Positions 20,370 to 30,885 of a stretch of 64,000 nucleotides of DNA are shown here, in pieces. The position numbers were made by a program, and so were the translations under genes. The notes under the pieces are model-generated. The model did no database searches. It was not told the DNA's origin and saw only the letters and a program-made list of their open reading frames with translations. Origin of the DNA: Hyposmocoma kahamanoa (Eukaryota; Arthropoda; Insecta; Lepidoptera; Cosmopterigidae); the NCBI RefSeq assembly GCF_003589595.1, contig NW_020653726.1, positions 16,756,214 to 16,820,213 on the forward strand, in the 5' to 3' direction. How positions within the stretch are numbered: position 1 is the stretch's first letter; each line of letters begins with the position of its first letter.

Positions 20370-20505
20370 GTATAGGCTGTCAAGCTCGTGCGCGACGCGC
20401 CCGCGGGGTACAGATGTAGGCGAGGACGAAGTAGCATGACATATGCCATAATTTCTCATAGACGAGTCACGACACGCGCGGCAGCCGCACAGCAACCACT
20501 TGTCA
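20370..20505. other. CpG-rich island, unidentified
   Basis: GTGCGCGACGCGCCCGCGGG and CACGACACGCGCGGCAGCCG stand out against the AT-rich flanks. A plus-strand frame is open through it, but neither splice sites nor a family signature decide its nature. Confidence 0.35.
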
Positions 20506-21060
20506 ATTTATCGAAGTGCCACAAACACAGCTGCCCGATACCAATGTATTTGTTAATATGTGAAGAAAGTAAAATTATTTTCTTGTTTTATTATAGGAAA
20601 GACGACCGAGAGTACTTATTACAGTCTGTAAACTGTACCGTTATTGAGTCGTAAAAGTAAATGTTAAGTCCGTGTAAAGCCAATTATGGTTTAATTAATT
20701 GTAATGTGGAAAAGAAAAACAAACATTCGTGCGAATAAAGAGAAAGGAAAATATACCAGGAATAACTGCGGCACGAAAATGTAACCCTCGTAAAAATAAA
20801 GGCAATAAGAATCTGTAACAACCGAAATAAGACCCAATTTGGCGCAATACCTCAAACATGAGTTGTTGTGTGTTGATAGTTGCTAGCGAAACGCGAAAAT
20901 TATTTGACATTTTTGTGTGAGGTCACTAGAAGAATTAAATTAAAATGAAAAAAAAAAAGAATGTTTCTGGCGACCGGCGATACGTTGCCTAACAACAGAT
21001 AAAGCAAAACTCAAGTAAGTGTCATTAATAATTTGTGTTTTCTATTCAGCGATTTCAACC
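20506..21060. other. AT-rich stretch without recognised features
   Basis: No supportable feature. Confidence 0.35.
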
Positions 21061-21079
21061 AAAAAAATAGAGTTGTAAA

Positions 21080-21295
21080 TGGCAACACTATCTAAATTTT
21101 GACAAATAATTAGGAGAATTAGCGATAAATAGCAACGCTGTCTAAAATCTGACAGATGGTTAGTAGAAACAGCGCTTTAAACTGCAACACTGTTTAAATT
21201 TTGACAGATGATTAGTAGAATCAGCGATTTAAACTGTAACACTATCTAAAGGTTGACAGATTATTAGCAGAAATTGTAGTCCAAACTTTAACACA
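21080..21295. repeat. 52-bp minisatellite, four units
   Basis: The motif GCAACACTRTYTAAAWTTTGACAGATNATTAGTAGAA-like starts at 21082, 21132, 21184 and 21236, with a start of a fifth at 21288; periods are 50, 52, 52 and 52. The middle units are most alike. A single related stretch (AAATGGCAATACTTTCTAAA) occurs at 25752. Confidence 0.85.
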
Positions 21296-21779
21296 GCCGG
21301 AACTCCTGTCACCTTACAATGCGTAAGAGTGCTGGTCTCCAATGATGAAAAAATAAAGAAAACATCGCAAGATATTTACTATTCAACACAAGTACTCTTC
21401 ATGACACGACACGTCTCTGTGTGACATTTTACGTTTGTAAATCATGTGAAGACCCTTTGCATCGAGCATAATGATAGACACTATTTTTTCGTATAATTTT
21501 TGCGACACTAGGCGACGGCCAAAATATTCCCTCTTTATTTATTTATTTATAAGGAAATTCTTGCGGACTTACAGATTAACCAACACGCCCAACAAGATAT
21601 TGGATTACAATATTAATTATAAAAAGATAATAATAATAATAAGGACAATAAAAGTAACAAACACAAAATAATATTAACAACAATCTGAATTCTAAATAGC
21701 TCTACAATAACATAATTCACAAAATTTACAATACCGGCAACCTGGTCAGGGCAACCTGGTCAGCGAGATTATCACCCGT

Positions 21780-22045
21780 AAGTATTACTAATATCATAAA
21801 CAACATATTTTTATTCCATGACTTTTACAAAACATGATAATTTGACTAAAAATAAACTTTGAAGTTTTTGTTGTACTATCTGACACTTTTTAGATCTGTA
21901 TATGGTACAAAATTGTTTAGCAACACCTCCCGCGTGGTTTCTTTTGCTATGGCACAGAGTTATTTTGTACGAAAGTAAAATCTGAATGTTTTATTTGTAC
22001 CAAAGTCATGGAACAAACATTTTTGTTTATGATTTTAGTAATACA
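21780..22045. mobile_element. MITE S with long terminal inverted repeats
   Basis: TATTACTAATATCATAAACA and TTCCATGACTTTTACA on the left are mirrored by CAAAGTCATGGAACAAACA and GTTTATGATTTTAGTAATA on the right (about 55 bp, imperfect). A second copy is 39.31-39.80 kb. Confidence 0.75.
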
Positions 22046-22195
22046 GTCCTGAGAGGTGTTGGTATTTTACAAATACCATAATTATCTTTGATAATAGTAT
22101 GTTCCAACACATAAAGAGGGGAGTTATAAGTACGGTGGTACCGTAGCTTTCAAACGGAATAGACTGATCTCAAACTGTTTTCTTTTTCTATTTGA

Positions 22196-22340
22196 TGAGG
22201 CTCTTAGGTATATTTGTAGAATTCATCTTTTTGAGGATCGTCAGCAATTTTCCCATTTAACGTAGGCATCTCATACAGTGTATGATACGAAGTGACGATA
22301 CAAACAAGACTTGCGCTTGGTCGTAATCGACGCGCCCGTC
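22196..22340 (-). other. Short open segment, possibly coding
   Basis: The minus strand is open for 44 codons ending MPTLNGKIADDPQKDEFYKY and then T-stop. Composition is protein-like, but no splice site or family anchors it. Its outer part enters GC-rich sequence next to a B fragment. Confidence 0.2.
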
Positions 22341-22341
22341 C

Positions 22342-22448
22342 TTAACACTGGCAGTGCCTCTCAGAGCTTTAAATCACAAAGATGTGAAATAAAATCGTCA
22401 TATCTATGATTCCTGGGCCAACTTTTTCACGAGGAGGTCTACTGCTAC
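22342..22448 (+). mobile_element. B repeat, internally deleted
   Basis: CACTGGCAGTGCCTCTCAGA and AAATCACAAAGATGTGA are joined to CTTTTTCACGAGGAGGTCTA and CTGCTAC. Confidence 0.65.
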
Positions 22449-22839
22449 TAAAATTTTTATTTTATACTATAAGGAATCACCATTAAAGTAATGCCTATAT
22501 TACGAGGTTCAGCTCTTTTATAAGCCTACTTATACGTACAATGTATATGATGAAATTGAGGCTGTGATAAAAATTTGTGAGTAGCCACATGTGATATATT
22601 CTTGTTTTCATTTTTTATAATACCAAGTGACAAGACGAAGAAGTTATGCGACTGATAAGCGAAACTCTTATCCATAATAGCTGCAGTGCAGTGTAAAATA
22701 AACAGTTTGCTTGTGCAATAAACAGTTTCCTTTCTAAAAATAATAATATTTCTCTACTAATAAAATATAAAGACGCTTAAAAACTATGTTACTACAAAAT
22801 GTTAGACTCGCCACGATTATCACTTATATAGGACGTAAT

Positions 22840-23045
22840 AATTTTTGCTTCGCTTAGTTAGCGTAGCGTCTGCCACGGTTTGCTGGAAGACATTGGTTCG
22901 AATCACTTAGAATCCAGCCGGATCGAGGGAATTTTACTAAGTGTTATCTTTGTATTAATAATTATAACAAACTAGTGGATTACTCCACTACTTTGTTATT
23001 AGTATTATATATATTCACAAAAATAATTGAATATCATCGTGGTCA
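22840..23045 (+). mobile_element. SINE C, forward copy
   Basis: TTCGCTTAGTTAGCGTAGCG (A box), TGGTTCGAATCA (B box region), GTTATCTTTGTATTAATAAT and CACAAAAATAATTGAATATC. The tRNA part carries a small insertion after the B box. Confidence 0.75.
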
Positions 23046-23242
23046 AACATTGTGACATTCACAGACCACATAAATATGTGACACTCAACCAACTTGTAAA
23101 ATATTGTATTATAATTTTAGAGCCATTACTTAACTTTTACTAACATTGTCTCAGCGTATATCGATGGATCCGTAGCAAAATCAAATAAGTGAGTGCTAGT
23201 TTGTGTGATCTATTCTGTGGTACAATGTATTATGCTCATAAA

Positions 23243-23462
23243 TTCAGAGCTTTAAATCGCAAAGATCTTAGGGGCACTGCCACTGCGCGCTTCTCCCTGA
23301 GGCATAAGTTGACAAGTCCCATGTGCCTGTAATTTCACCAGCACCCTTATCTTTCCAAACAGGAACGCAGTAATGCTCAAATTACTGCTTGATGGCAGAA
23401 ATAGACAAGGTGGCAGTACCTCCTTAGACGAACTCTTTCACAAGGAGCTCTACTGCTACTTG
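23243..23462 (+). mobile_element. B repeat, 5'-truncated
   Basis: From CAGAGCTTTAAATCGCAAAG to CACAAGGAGCTCTACTGCTA. Well conserved over this span. Confidence 0.8.
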
Positions 23463-23597
23463 CAAGTAGACCAAACACCGGATACTGTGATTATAAGTTT
23501 ACATAATCTTAAATGTATATAAACTCTTTAAACATCTTAAAGCTTAAGTATTCAATTTTTAAACAAGCAAATCCACATTATTTAATTGTTTACTTGC

Positions 23598-24063
23598 TTA
23601 TTTACTCCGCTGGCTCAGCGACCCAAAATGTGTCCCGGCCTCTGAAACGAGATGATGCCATTTTCTTCGGTCCTGCGCAATCTCTCGCCAATTGATGGCT
23701 TGTAGTTCGCGCAGATCCGCCTCCACGGCGTCGTTCCAGCGATACCTGAGACGATCAATCGGTCTTCGTCCAGTAGGCCGACACAGATAGGCTCTCTTCA
23801 GGTTCCGATTCTCTCCCATCCTTTCTAAATAGCCGAGCCAGCGAAGTCTGTGCGCTTTCGTTTCGCCGATGATGTTTGACTGGGCAACGAGCTCTTCTGT
23901 TTCAGCGTTAGTGCGGACTCTCCAGCTACCGTTCTCTTGTAGGATTGGCCCTAATATTTTTCTGAGAATCTATCTCTCAGCCACCAGGAGTTTGTCCTCT
24001 TCTTTAAATGTGAATGTCCAAGCCTCACAACAGTATGTAAGAATGGGCCTTGTGATGGTCTAC
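23598..24063 (-). pseudogene. RTE-like LINE C-terminal remnant
   Basis: The minus strand reads TYCCEAWTFTFKEEDKLLVA, one internal TAG, RKILGPILQENGSWRVRTNA, HRLRWLGYLERMGENRNL, and RYRWNDAVEADLRELQAINW plus REIAQDRRKW ... THFGSLSQRSK before TAA at 23600-23598. The KxRRLRWLGHxxRM and WREIAQDRxxW motifs are those of the C-terminal region of RTE-like reverse transcriptases. About 150 residues are continuous apart from one stop, so this is the best preserved of the LINE tails here. The catalytic reverse transcriptase core is missing. Confidence 0.8.
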
Positions 24064-24174
24064 TATACATCTAGTACATCGTAGGGCGTTGTGGATTTAA
24101 TTATTTTGGTACATGAAAAAAGACGAAAGTAGTTCTTTATTTTAACTATCATCTATATATAACAATAAATGTTT

Positions 24175-24300
24175 TTACGTTTGTCCCGTAAGCGTTGTAT
24201 TATCGCACTCCGTCTAACCGTTACCTTACTTTTGACAGCTCAATAGGTAACTAACCAATCAGTGATGTCCTAATACATTACCTATTCGAGTAAAGACTAC
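24175..24300 (+). repeat. Dispersed repeat M
   Basis: ACTCCGTCTAACCGTTACCT, CTTTTGACAGCTC and CAGTGATGTCCTAATACATT recur in the same order at 29.52-29.62 kb. Confidence 0.55.
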
Positions 24301-24938
24301 GTCGCTTCACTACAGTAAAGAAAAAACAGCAACGTTGAAGTATTGCACTTTTTTGTCAGTGGTTGTCTATCAATAATTATTGAACTTCATAGGCATGCTT
24401 ATGAATGATTGGACAAAGTATAGTCTTCCGATTGCAATGTAACTGTCGTGAATTGTGCCCCAGCCCCGCTAAAGTTACTAAGCGAGAGGACTAAGGCCGT
24501 CTTTTGAAGAACTAATAATATACACTTTGTACAGCAAGCATTCTATAAAATTGTTAAGTTTACCTATTGTTGTATCCTATGTCCATGTAAGTATAGTGAG
24601 GTACGTTTTGTATAATACATACAATGTATTCATATATTGCGTTCAGTTGAAATTAAGTTAGCTTTACAGTTTGCATGGTAATGCAACTTTAATGTGGCTG
24701 CTTAATTGCGTTGTAATCAGACTGTATTACACTATGAAGCTATATATAAGCTGTATAGGAGCATTTATGGGGTCAATCGCGCTATAACGCTGATTGGTGC
24801 TTTATGATCACTAATTCCATGGTTTCCCTTTATCACAGACACGCTTATGGGGGGATCATGGGAAATCTGTGCCAAGACATAAAACTTGAGGAATTCTACG
24901 CATTACGACGTTATTGGTTATGGGTTTCTTGATTCTAG
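24301..24938. other. Unassigned stretch upstream of a candidate exon
   Basis: No repeat or coding match; a palindrome-like GATCATGGGAAA region near 24.85 kb is too weak to call. Confidence 0.35.
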
Positions 24939-25077
24939 GCAGATAAACAGTAAAGCGTGGAAAAGATTTTTGCAATTTGTAGAACAAAATGTCTCCTTAC
25001 AAATTGAAAAGCCATATCCGCAAAATGACATCTTTTTAAGAGAGTGGTTTAAAAATTCTACGAATGAAATTAGTTGA
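24939..25077 (+). CDS. Candidate terminal exon of an unidentified gene
   Basis: GGGTTTCTTGATTCTAG| is a good acceptor. The frame then gives 45 codons (SKAWKRFLQFVEQNVSLQIE, then KPYPQNDIFLREWFKNSTNE and IS) and a double stop TGATAG. The sequence is amphipathic and protein-like and is also open upstream of the acceptor for 17 codons. I do not recognise the family and see no clear poly(A) signal before the F element at 25118. A remnant of a transposon protein is an alternative. Confidence 0.4.
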
Positions 25078-25117
25078 TAGCCTGTACGTAATGTTTCATG
25101 TAGTTCGTATTATTTTT

Positions 25118-25446
25118 AACCGACTTCAAGAAAAGAGGAGGTTGTCAATTCGACTGTATTTTTGTGTGTGTGTATGTTCCGCGATTATGTTGGCATTTGC
25201 GGACCGATTTTGATGATTCTTTTTTTATTGGAAAGAGTGTATAACTTAAAATATAATATAAAATACCTTTTTTCTAAAAAAACTGACGGAAAGTGCGCAA
25301 TACGGCATTCATCCTCTAGTTTGCCACTACTGCGGTACCCTTTTTCTAACAAAAAAAGAATCATCAAAATTGGTTCACAAATTATCCGGAGTTAACACGT
25401 AACATACATACATACAAAAAAAAACACACAAGAAGTCGATTAAAAA
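25118..25446. mobile_element. Inverted dimer of element F
   Basis: 25118-25240 is F forward (AACCGACTTCAAGAAAAGAG ... TTTTGATGATTCTTTTTTTA). 25320-25446 is F reversed (AAAAAGAATCATCAAAATTG ... AGAAGTCGATTAAAAA). The roughly 125-bp arms are inverted repeats, and the centre is the tail region. Confidence 0.75.
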
Positions 25447-25796
25447 AGTATAAAATACTATTTACAGATTACATTCTTGCAAATTACAGGATGTACCATT
25501 ATTACAATAAAGATTAAAACATAAGTAATAACATTTAAAAGAAAAAAAAAGACAACCCAAAAACTAAAAAAACTTTTTTTTAATGAAATAATCCTCAAAA
25601 GGTGTATCAAAGTAATTATAAAAGTTTAATTAGTCGGGACCGGGATTAGCCGTTTTTCAATTATAACAAAACTGCTTCATCATTGACAACTTTTCGAAGG
25701 GCGAATGAAGGACGAATGTGCTTGGTCAGCTGATTATTTGATCCTTGTGTAAATGGCAATACTTTCTAAAGTTCAACAGATAAAATGAGAAAGGTA
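25447..25796. other. Unassigned AT-rich stretch
   Basis: Contains only the minisatellite-like scrap at 25752-25790. Confidence 0.35.
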
Positions 25797-26420
25797 CTAA
25801 CTGGGTGATAAATCTGTCATAGATTTGTCATAGATGGCGCTACGCCTAAAAAGTCGTTAAAAGACCAAGTACAAAGACACGACGCAAGCACATAGAGAAA
25901 TTCGTGAGGTCCGTTGGTTCGTTCCGTGACTTAGTTGGTATAGCGTCTGACACGGTATGCAAGAAGACGTCGGTTCGAATTCGACCGGATCGAAGGAATT
26001 TTTTCTGAGTGTTTTTTCTGAGTGTTCGATCTTTGTATTAATAATTTTAATAAACTAGTGGAGTAATTTCACAAAAAATAATTGAATATCAATTCAATAA
26101 AAATTTAATTAATACGGTGAATAGCGACATCTCTCGCCAGGACTGGTAGCTGTAAAGGTACAAACTGGGTGATAAATCTGTCATAGATTTCTCATAGATG
26201 GCGCTACGACTAAAAAGTCGTTGAAAGACTAAGTACAAAAACACGATGCAAGCACATAGACAAATTCGTGAGGTCCGTTGGTTCGTTCCGTGGCTTAGTT
26301 GATATAGCGTCTGGCACGGTATACAAGAAGACGTCGGTTCGAATGCGACCGGATCGAAGGAATTTTTTCTGAGTGTTTTTTCTGAGTGTTCGATCTTTGT
26401 ATTAATAATTATAACAAACT
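25797..26420 (+). mobile_element. Tandem dimer of SINE C (363-bp period)
   Basis: CTGGGTGATAAATCTGTCAT starts at 25801 and again at 26164. Both units carry GGCGCTACG...AAAAAGTCGTT, TTCCGTGRCTTAGTTGRTAT (A box), CGTCGGTTCGAAT (B box), and the same small internal duplication of TTTTTTCTGAGTG. The shared duplication shows the units arose by tandem copying rather than separate insertions. Confidence 0.85.
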
Positions 26421-26869
26421 AGTAGTACCTTGTTAATTTCTGGATGTCATGAATTTTATTTCTTTTTCCATGTCGGGGCTTTAAAATTAGTTTCCAATAA
26501 AATTAATCATCTGTAGTTAACAGAAAAACGGTAACCAAGAAAACACTTTTTTTTTTAGTATTATAAACTGTCTTTTATACAATAATATGGTCTTTAATAC
26601 CTTTATATGGACACCATTACGACTGAAGAACATATTATTTATTACAAAGAGGATTACCACACTCGTATTATCGTAAATCGTACGTAATCACGCCTGTGGT
26701 GTCGATTTATGAACTCCTGCGCAGGCCCGCACTTAGAAAGAGAAAGGATATGTTAGAGCTTATAACATTCCAGCTTCCTATCCCAATTGTTCATAGATTT
26801 TTGTTTTACCGATAATTGTTTGGTTTTGATATTTGTTTGATCATTAAATTTTATTGAATGTGAAGAAAA
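26421..26869. other. Unassigned stretch
   Basis: No supportable feature. Confidence 0.35.
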
Positions 26870-26993
26870 ACTTTCACGATGGCGCTACGGCAAAAAGTCG
26901 TTAAAAGCCAAAAAACAAATATCTGCAACAAGCACATGAAAAATGTGTGAGGTCCGCTGGTTCGTTCAGTGGCTTAGTTAGCATAGCGTCTGT
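26870..26993 (+). mobile_element. SINE C, truncated after the A box
   Basis: GATGGCGCTACGGCAAAAAG, GTGAGGTCCGCTGGTTCGTT and GTGGCTTAGTTAGCATAGCG, cut at TCTG by an adjoining reversed B repeat. Confidence 0.7.
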
Positions 26994-26997
26994 AATT

Positions 26998-27212
26998 TTT
27001 ATATAAATAACAGTAGCAGTGGAGCACCTCGTGAATTAATTCATAAAGCGAAGTACTGCCACTTTACCTATTTCTGTCACCGAGCAGTAATCCTCACATT
27101 ACTGCGTTTCGGTTTCGAAGGGTAAGGGTACCAAAATATGTCACAGGATGACGGGCGCAACGCTCTAAGAAGTCATCAGACACACGACTTATTTGTCCTG
27201 TAATCCATATCC
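26998..27212 (-). mobile_element. B repeat, reversed
   Basis: Antisense GAGCACCTCGTGAATTAATT, AGTACTGCCACTTTACCTAT, CCTCACATTACTGCGTTTCG. It is directly attached to the broken SINE C, so B (or a rearrangement) truncated C. Confidence 0.7.
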
Positions 27213-27239
27213 CAGTGCATCATAAAATCATTGTAACTT

Positions 27240-27500
27240 TTTTATAAAGAAAACCGACGTCAAAAGTTCGTGGAATTACATATATTTGCCAATGTTTATT
27301 AAAGTCGAAACCAATCAATCAAACTAGTTTGATACCTTTAGAGGTGGAATATTTCCTTCAAATTTAAATGGGACCAATACTGAGGTACCAACAAAAGAAG
27401 AATCATCAAAATCGGTTAACAAAATTATTTACGTTATTAGCTGGAGTTATCGCGTAACATACATACAAAAAAAAACCGTCGAATTGAGAAACTTGTTACT
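27240..27500 (-). mobile_element. Element F, reversed, near full length
   Basis: AAAACCGACGTCAAAAGTTC ... AAATGGGACCAATACTGAGG ... AATCATCAAAATCGGTTAAC ... TCGAATTGAGAAAC. Confidence 0.7.
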
Positions 27501-28000
27501 TCAAGTTGTAGTTCAACCTACGGAGTCGAAAATATGCAAGGAAAAATCTAGCTAATAAATAAACTTCATCGCAAAGTTGTTTCTGCATGACACTCGTATT
27601 CAACGCCAACTTTTAATGACCTAAAACCGGCTCTGACATCTCCGAGGTCACTTTACATAATTCTTTAAGGTTTCATAAGATAATTTGCCATCGGTCCGTT
27701 ATAAATTTCCCTTAATAACATGTCGTTCTTGCTTCCCTTAAGGAATTTCGCTGAGATTTTTAGGGTACTGGAGCTAAATGGCAAAAGTACTTTTAAGTTT
27801 TTTCATGAGGATAAACATGAGGAAGGAGGATGTCCGTTCTCATGTCACAAAGCGGGTAACGTGATGATCTTCTCGCAAAATCAGTTGTAGGAAATAAAAT
27901 AGTTTCAATTGTTTCTTAACGTATAGAAATGTAATAAAATATAAAGCACAACACTGCTTCGTGTACACTCAGGTTGAAGGATTTTTTCTTTGTATTAATA
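27501..28000. other. Unassigned stretch
   Basis: No supportable gene or repeat. Confidence 0.35.
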
Positions 28001-28002
28001 GC

Positions 28003-28298
28003 AGGTGCGGTAGAGTTCCTTATTAAAGAGTTCGTCCAGGGAAGTACTGCCTGCCACCTTGCCTATATCTGCCACCAAGCAGTAATGTGAGCATTACTGC
28101 GTTCCCGTTCTGAAGGGTTAAGAGTGCTGGTGAAATTACAGGCACATGGTACTCCTCAGATTGTGTCTCGGGGTGAATTGCGCGGTGGCAGAGTCATATC
28201 TTTGCGATTTAAAGCTCTGAGTGGCACTGCAACTGTTTTGGACAGTAGCTGATTATCAGGTGCAGGACTTGTTCGTCTCGTCACATGATATTATAAAA
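28003..28298 (-). mobile_element. B repeat, reversed, nearly complete
   Basis: GGTAGAGTTCCTTATTAAAG through GTAATGTGAGCATTACTGCG, GGTGCTGGTGAAATTACAGG and TTTGCGATTTAAAGCTCTGA to CTCGTCACATGATATTATAA. A good reference for the family. Confidence 0.85.
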
Positions 28299-28439
28299 CA
28301 TTTCTTTTTTTAATATATGCAGTTCAAAACATATTTCACGATATCACAAAATAACAATACAAAATTTATGATGTGATAAAAAGTGTAAATGAAAATTATT
28401 TTAGTACTATGTAATGTATGACACCAACATACCAATTAC

Positions 28440-28540
28440 CTATCGAAGTTAGGAATTAATGTCCCAAACCCACCGGGAATCAAACCCGGAACATTCTCAC
28501 AATGCTAACCGAAACTGATGTCGTCAAGCTTTATTTGATA
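28440..28540 (-). mobile_element. tRNA-like SINE fragment, family R
   Basis: The reverse strand has CGGTTAGCATTGTGAGAATG and the B-box-like CCGGGTTTGATTCCCGGTGG. A related fragment is at 61.84-61.93 kb. Not a functional tRNA: the acceptor stem and CCA-side pairing are absent. Confidence 0.5.
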
Positions 28541-28791
28541 TTAAAACAAACAGTGGAGTAGATGTTGATTCTTAAATATTTTTTTATTCGTTGCAATTCA
28601 TAAGGAAACCACTGACAATGTGCGTCCAATTCACTCTTGAACGGTCTTTCTTAAAAAAAAACTCGAATTTATGAAAGTGACTGTCAAATTATATAAAGTT
28701 AACGAGTAAAAGAGCTTCTGAAATCTGTCAGGTTATTAACTGGTATTTTGTGAGTGATTTATTTTCATTGGTCATTCATTTGTCTCACGAA

Positions 28792-29156
28792 TAACGTGAC
28801 CATACGTCTCGCTTTGAGCCGGACAATCCCGCTTTCAAGCTTCGTGTCCCACTGTCCCCAAAATACTTAAAAAAGTCCCGCTTTGACATAACACGACATT
28901 TTTATTTGAAATAAATTTAAAAATCACGTCAATAGTTACAATCACATTTAAGAAATAAATCTGGCATATTAAAGCAAATTTATTCATGCCAAAAATATAT
29001 AAAGTCAGTCTACTAGACCACAAAAGGTTTTTTTTTATTTTCGATCATTAAAATTAAATAAATTTCGTAACTATCATAAACATGCGTTTTATTTTTAAAA
29101 TAATTATAAATTTTTTAGGCGTCCCGCTTTAAAGGAATAAAATAATGGTTATGTTA
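28792..29156. mobile_element. hAT-like MITE, 365 bp
   Basis: Ends TAACGTGACCATA and TGGTTATGTTA are inverted (imperfect). Flanking 8-mers CTCACGAA and CTCATGAT agree at 6/8. The interior has repeated GTCCCGCTTT motifs near both ends. The 8-bp duplication points to the hAT superfamily. Confidence 0.65.
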
Positions 29157-29514
29157 CTCATGATACACCAGGAGTCAGTTTATTTCAAGTTTAAAATATC
29201 TGACCGGCAGGAGTATATTATATTTTCTTACTTTAACTTCTTTTTAAGAAGACAAGATTTTAAAGGCTGGTGTTGCGGGCTGTATCAATGAGAATAAGGT
29301 GCTGTTGAGGAATGAGCTAGATCAAAGGAAATTCACGTGTTGTTTATTTAAACGACAACATACAGTTACAACGAAAACAGAAAGAACAGTGACAAATGGA
29401 AGAAAAGGACGCCAAACTGCATTTAAATTTCGAATTTCAATATAAAACTAAACGGTTAAAAAGACTATAAAATATAAATAATTATGTACAAAAAAGATTC
29501 GTAGCGACTGATGC
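29157..29514. other. Unassigned stretch
   Basis: 29,290-29,400 contains GAACAACACGTGAATTTCC-type sequence with AATAAA on the minus strand that could be an LTR end, but no partner was found. Confidence 0.3.
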
Positions 29515-29620
29515 GGCAGATTCAACATACTCCGTCCAACCGTTTATTTAACTTTTGACAGCTTGAATTCTAATCAATTAGTGATGTCCTAATGCGTTAC
29601 CGAGTCGGTTTTTTTTATAA
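29515..29620 (+). repeat. Dispersed repeat M
   Basis: ACTCCGTCCAACCGTTTATT, CTTTTGACAGCTTGAATTCT and AGTGATGTCCTAATGCGTTA; see 24.18 kb. Confidence 0.55.
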
Positions 29621-29799
29621 CAATCGATTTCATTTATGAAGAAGTTTAAACAGTGAATGTAAGCGGGTTCAAAAAAGAATATTTGTCTGATTGGGATCGT
29701 GATGTTGTGTTTGACAATTTGTGTACTCAAGAATTAATAATGAATGTTAATGAAGATTCAAATGATGATGCCCGTTCACGTTCGTTCCCGTAGTGAGTG

Positions 29800-30600
29800 T
29801 TAGGTGCTGCAGAAAAAGTATGATAGTAGGATGAATGCTGTAGAAATTAGAGCATTGCGCAATGTGTGGTATTAGTCTAATGAATCGATACTACCTTAGC
29901 TCGAATTTAAAAAAGGGTTCATTTTGCTGGGTCGTGCGGCAGGGACACTGGCTTTTTTTAAAACGAAATGAGAACCATTTAAAAAATGTATATCGTATAG
30001 AATACCTACATGTTCTATTTAGTTTAGTTCGTATAAAAAAATCACTGGTATATGTAAAGTAACGATTGAATACAACGGTTTTGTTGTAAAATTTCGAGGT
30101 AAGTTTGTGTTTTTTTTCTATTGTGAAAATTTTTAGGAATTGTGTTTTCACACCGTATAGTAATCAGAGTATATCCTCTATTTTACTATTTATTTTTTCC
30201 AAACTGATTGATTCAACAATTTCACTGTAATGCAGAATCAACGAAAGCCATTCGAGGTTGTATAGGCTCTTAAAGACAGAATGCCAAGTTTAGCAAGAGA
30301 ACTTATAGTATGACCAGGATAGAGAGGAGGATGCTTCGATAGTTTGGTCATGAAGAAATAAGGAATATTGGCAGATTAACGGCACAAGTTTATAGAGCGA
30401 ATGTAGATAGAGGCATGGGGAGATGTATACGTCCGCGTACATATCTCAATCAGATTGGAGGTGTTAAAAAGGCCGGGTTAATAAATTAAGAATAAACGGG
30501 CATGTATGAAGAGACTGTTGGGAGTAGAGGAGGCGAAGGTTGTTAGTAACGTATCAGATGGAGGTTCATAGTCTCTGCCTACCCATGTAAGAAAGGCGTG
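29800..30600 (+). pseudogene. RTE-like LINE remnant, interrupted
   Basis: Left part 29800-29882 codes for SRMNAVEIRALRNVCGISLM. Then about 350 bases of unrelated AT-rich DNA. The right part 30240-30600 has ERRMLRWFGHEEIR, LTAQVYRANVDRGMG, the RxRPRTYLNQIGGV block, and a final RRLLVTYQMEVHSLCLP-like end with frame breaks. Motif order (AVEMRALR, MLRWFGHxER, KxxYxANVxG, VSAYP) is that of RTE-like C-termini. The same LINE is represented at 56.82-57.40 kb. Confidence 0.7.
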
Positions 30601-30679
30601 ACGATATGTATGTATTATTTCATAACTTAGTAGATGGACCAATAGTTCAGGAGGGTACAAGACAGTGTAGTCGGGTATT

Positions 30680-30885
30680 TAGTACCTGAAGGTAAGCTAT
30701 ACGCCTGTCCATAACAATTGCAGTGCCACTCAGAGCTTTAAATTACAAAGATCTGAAGGCACTACCACTGTACTCGTCACAATGAGACATTAGTTGACAA
30801 GACCCATGTGCCTGTAATTTCACCAACACCCTTAGGTACCCCTCAAAACTGGAACACAGTAATGCTGACATTACTGCTTGACATC
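30680..30885 (+). mobile_element. B repeat, middle part
   Basis: CGCCTGTCCATAACAATTGC to CAGTAATGCTGACATTACTG, then an ATCATC run. Confidence 0.8.

Noticed and set aside
21080..21295. CRISPR-like regular repeats
   Set aside because: The units are contiguous 52-bp degenerate repeats without spacers, in an insect genome context: a minisatellite.
29290..29400. A BEL/Pao-type LTR end
   Set aside because: AATAAA and a CA-like end on the minus strand are suggestive, but no partner LTR, primer site or coding DNA is visible.
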